The position numbers were made by a program, and so were the translations under genes. Shown piece after piece: positions 13,265-13,648 of a stretch of DNA of 13,648 nt; positions within the stretch are counted from its first letter, which is position 1; each line of letters opens with the position of its first letter. The notes under the pieces were generated by a model. That model ran no database searches. It saw only the letters and a program-made list of their open reading frames with translations, and was not told where the DNA came from. Origin of the DNA: Methyloligella sp. (GTDB taxonomy: Bacteria > Pseudomonadota > Alphaproteobacteria > Rhizobiales > JALUTE01); the NCBI GenBank assembly GCA_027058255.1, contig JALUTE010000219.1, positions 1 to 13,648 of the forward strand, given 5' to 3'.

Positions 13265-13648
13265 GGCGCATCTCCCTTCTCTCGCTCGCGCTCCCGCTCT
13301 CCGTCGCCCGCGCCGTCCGTTCCGTCCGTCTCGCCCGTCTCGCCTGCGCCGGGGCCCACGCGCCCGCCGCGGCTCCTCGCAAGCGGGCCGATCGCCTGCG
13401 CAATGAAATCGGCGAGCCCCTCGATATCGTCGAGATGGAACACCGGACGCCCCGCGCCGTCGGTCTCGAAATCCGCCGCAATGGCGATGATGCGCGCGTC
13501 CTCCTCGGCGAGCGCCTTCTGGGTGCGCCCCGCCTTGCGCCGTGCCTCGATCTTCGGAATGGCCGCGGACTTGTACCCCTCGACAATGATGAGATCGCAG
13601 GGGGAGAGCCAGCCCAGAACCTCCTCGAACTCGGGCTCGTCCGCACCC
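13252..13648 (-). CDS. mobB: Molybdopterin-guanine dinucleotide biosynthesis protein MobB, C-terminal part
   Basis: The 5' part lies outside the window; 131 C-terminal residues are visible. The segment DLIIVEGYKSAAIPKIEARR, followed by VFHLDDIEGLADFI, is characteristic of MobB, the GTP-binding P-loop protein that assists MobA in making the MGD form of the molybdenum cofactor. The P-loop itself is not in the window. The last 40 or so residues form a low-complexity tail rich in Gly, Glu, Asp, Thr and Arg (GETGETDGTDGAGDG, then EREREREK) encoded by repetitive pyrimidine-rich DNA; this is not part of the conserved fold. The stop at 13254-13252 lies inside the start of the DUF3144 gene. Its presence fits a nearby Mo/W-bis-MGD enzyme such as formate dehydrogenase. 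Confidence 0.85.
   Translation of the reverse strand, partial: GADEPEFEEVLGWLSPCDLIIVEGYKSAAIPKIEARRKAGRTQKALAEEDARIIAIAADFETDGAGRPVFHLDDIEGLADFIAQAIGPLARSRGGRVGPGAGETGETDGTDGAGDGEREREREKGDAPCHP

Overview
The window is about 13.6 kb of very GC-rich, tightly packed bacterial chromosome. The ispH-thrB pair, a split glycine decarboxylase (gcvPA/gcvPB), a tandem glycine riboswitch and a DUF3305/DUF3306/ferredoxin block of the kind found with formate dehydrogenase together point to an alphaproteobacterium, probably Hyphomicrobiales or a close relative. The order-level placement is inference from gene content and order.

Layout. (1) Positions 1-2126, minus strand: ispH (isoprenoid synthesis) followed by thrB (homoserine kinase). 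A possible 18-codon ORF then overlaps the thrB stop and runs to the window edge, where another gene may begin. (2) 2333-3040, plus: a putative lipoprotein of unknown function. (3) 3041-3520: a non-coding stretch with a good sigma70-type promoter, a leader hairpin, a two-aptamer glycine riboswitch and a short stretch before gcvT. (4) 3521-8145, plus: gcvT, gcvH, gcvPA and gcvPB, the T, H and split P proteins of the glycine cleavage system; P(A) overlaps H by 1 nt and P(B) overlaps P(A) by 4 nt. The shared L protein (lpd) is not here. (5) 8211-9038, plus: an exported dienelactone-hydrolase-like alpha/beta hydrolase. (6) 9064-11178, minus: a 704-residue polyferredoxin. (7) 11356-12768, plus: a DUF3305 gene, then a DUF3306 gene broken by an in-frame TGA. 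(8) 12950-13648, minus: the C-terminal part of mobB, then a small DUF3144 protein. A 111-bp three-hairpin palindromic element lies between the convergent groups (7) and (8).

How the genes fit together. The gcv operon oxidises glycine to CO2, NH3 and methylene-THF and is evidently controlled by glycine through the riboswitch. The right-hand genes look like the accessory edge of a molybdenum formate dehydrogenase locus: MobB serves the bis-MGD cofactor, the polyferredoxin is a candidate electron carrier, and DUF3305/DUF3306 proteins are recurrent neighbours of such enzymes. The catalytic subunits are not in the window.

Most of the window is ordinary, well-conserved metabolism; I do not see a complete new system. 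The most notable irregularity is at 11995-12153 in the DUF3306 gene: a 72-bp direct repeat whose copies are separated by an inverted copy of part of the same sequence. It looks like the scar of a double template switch, adds exactly 87 bp and brings in the stop codon.
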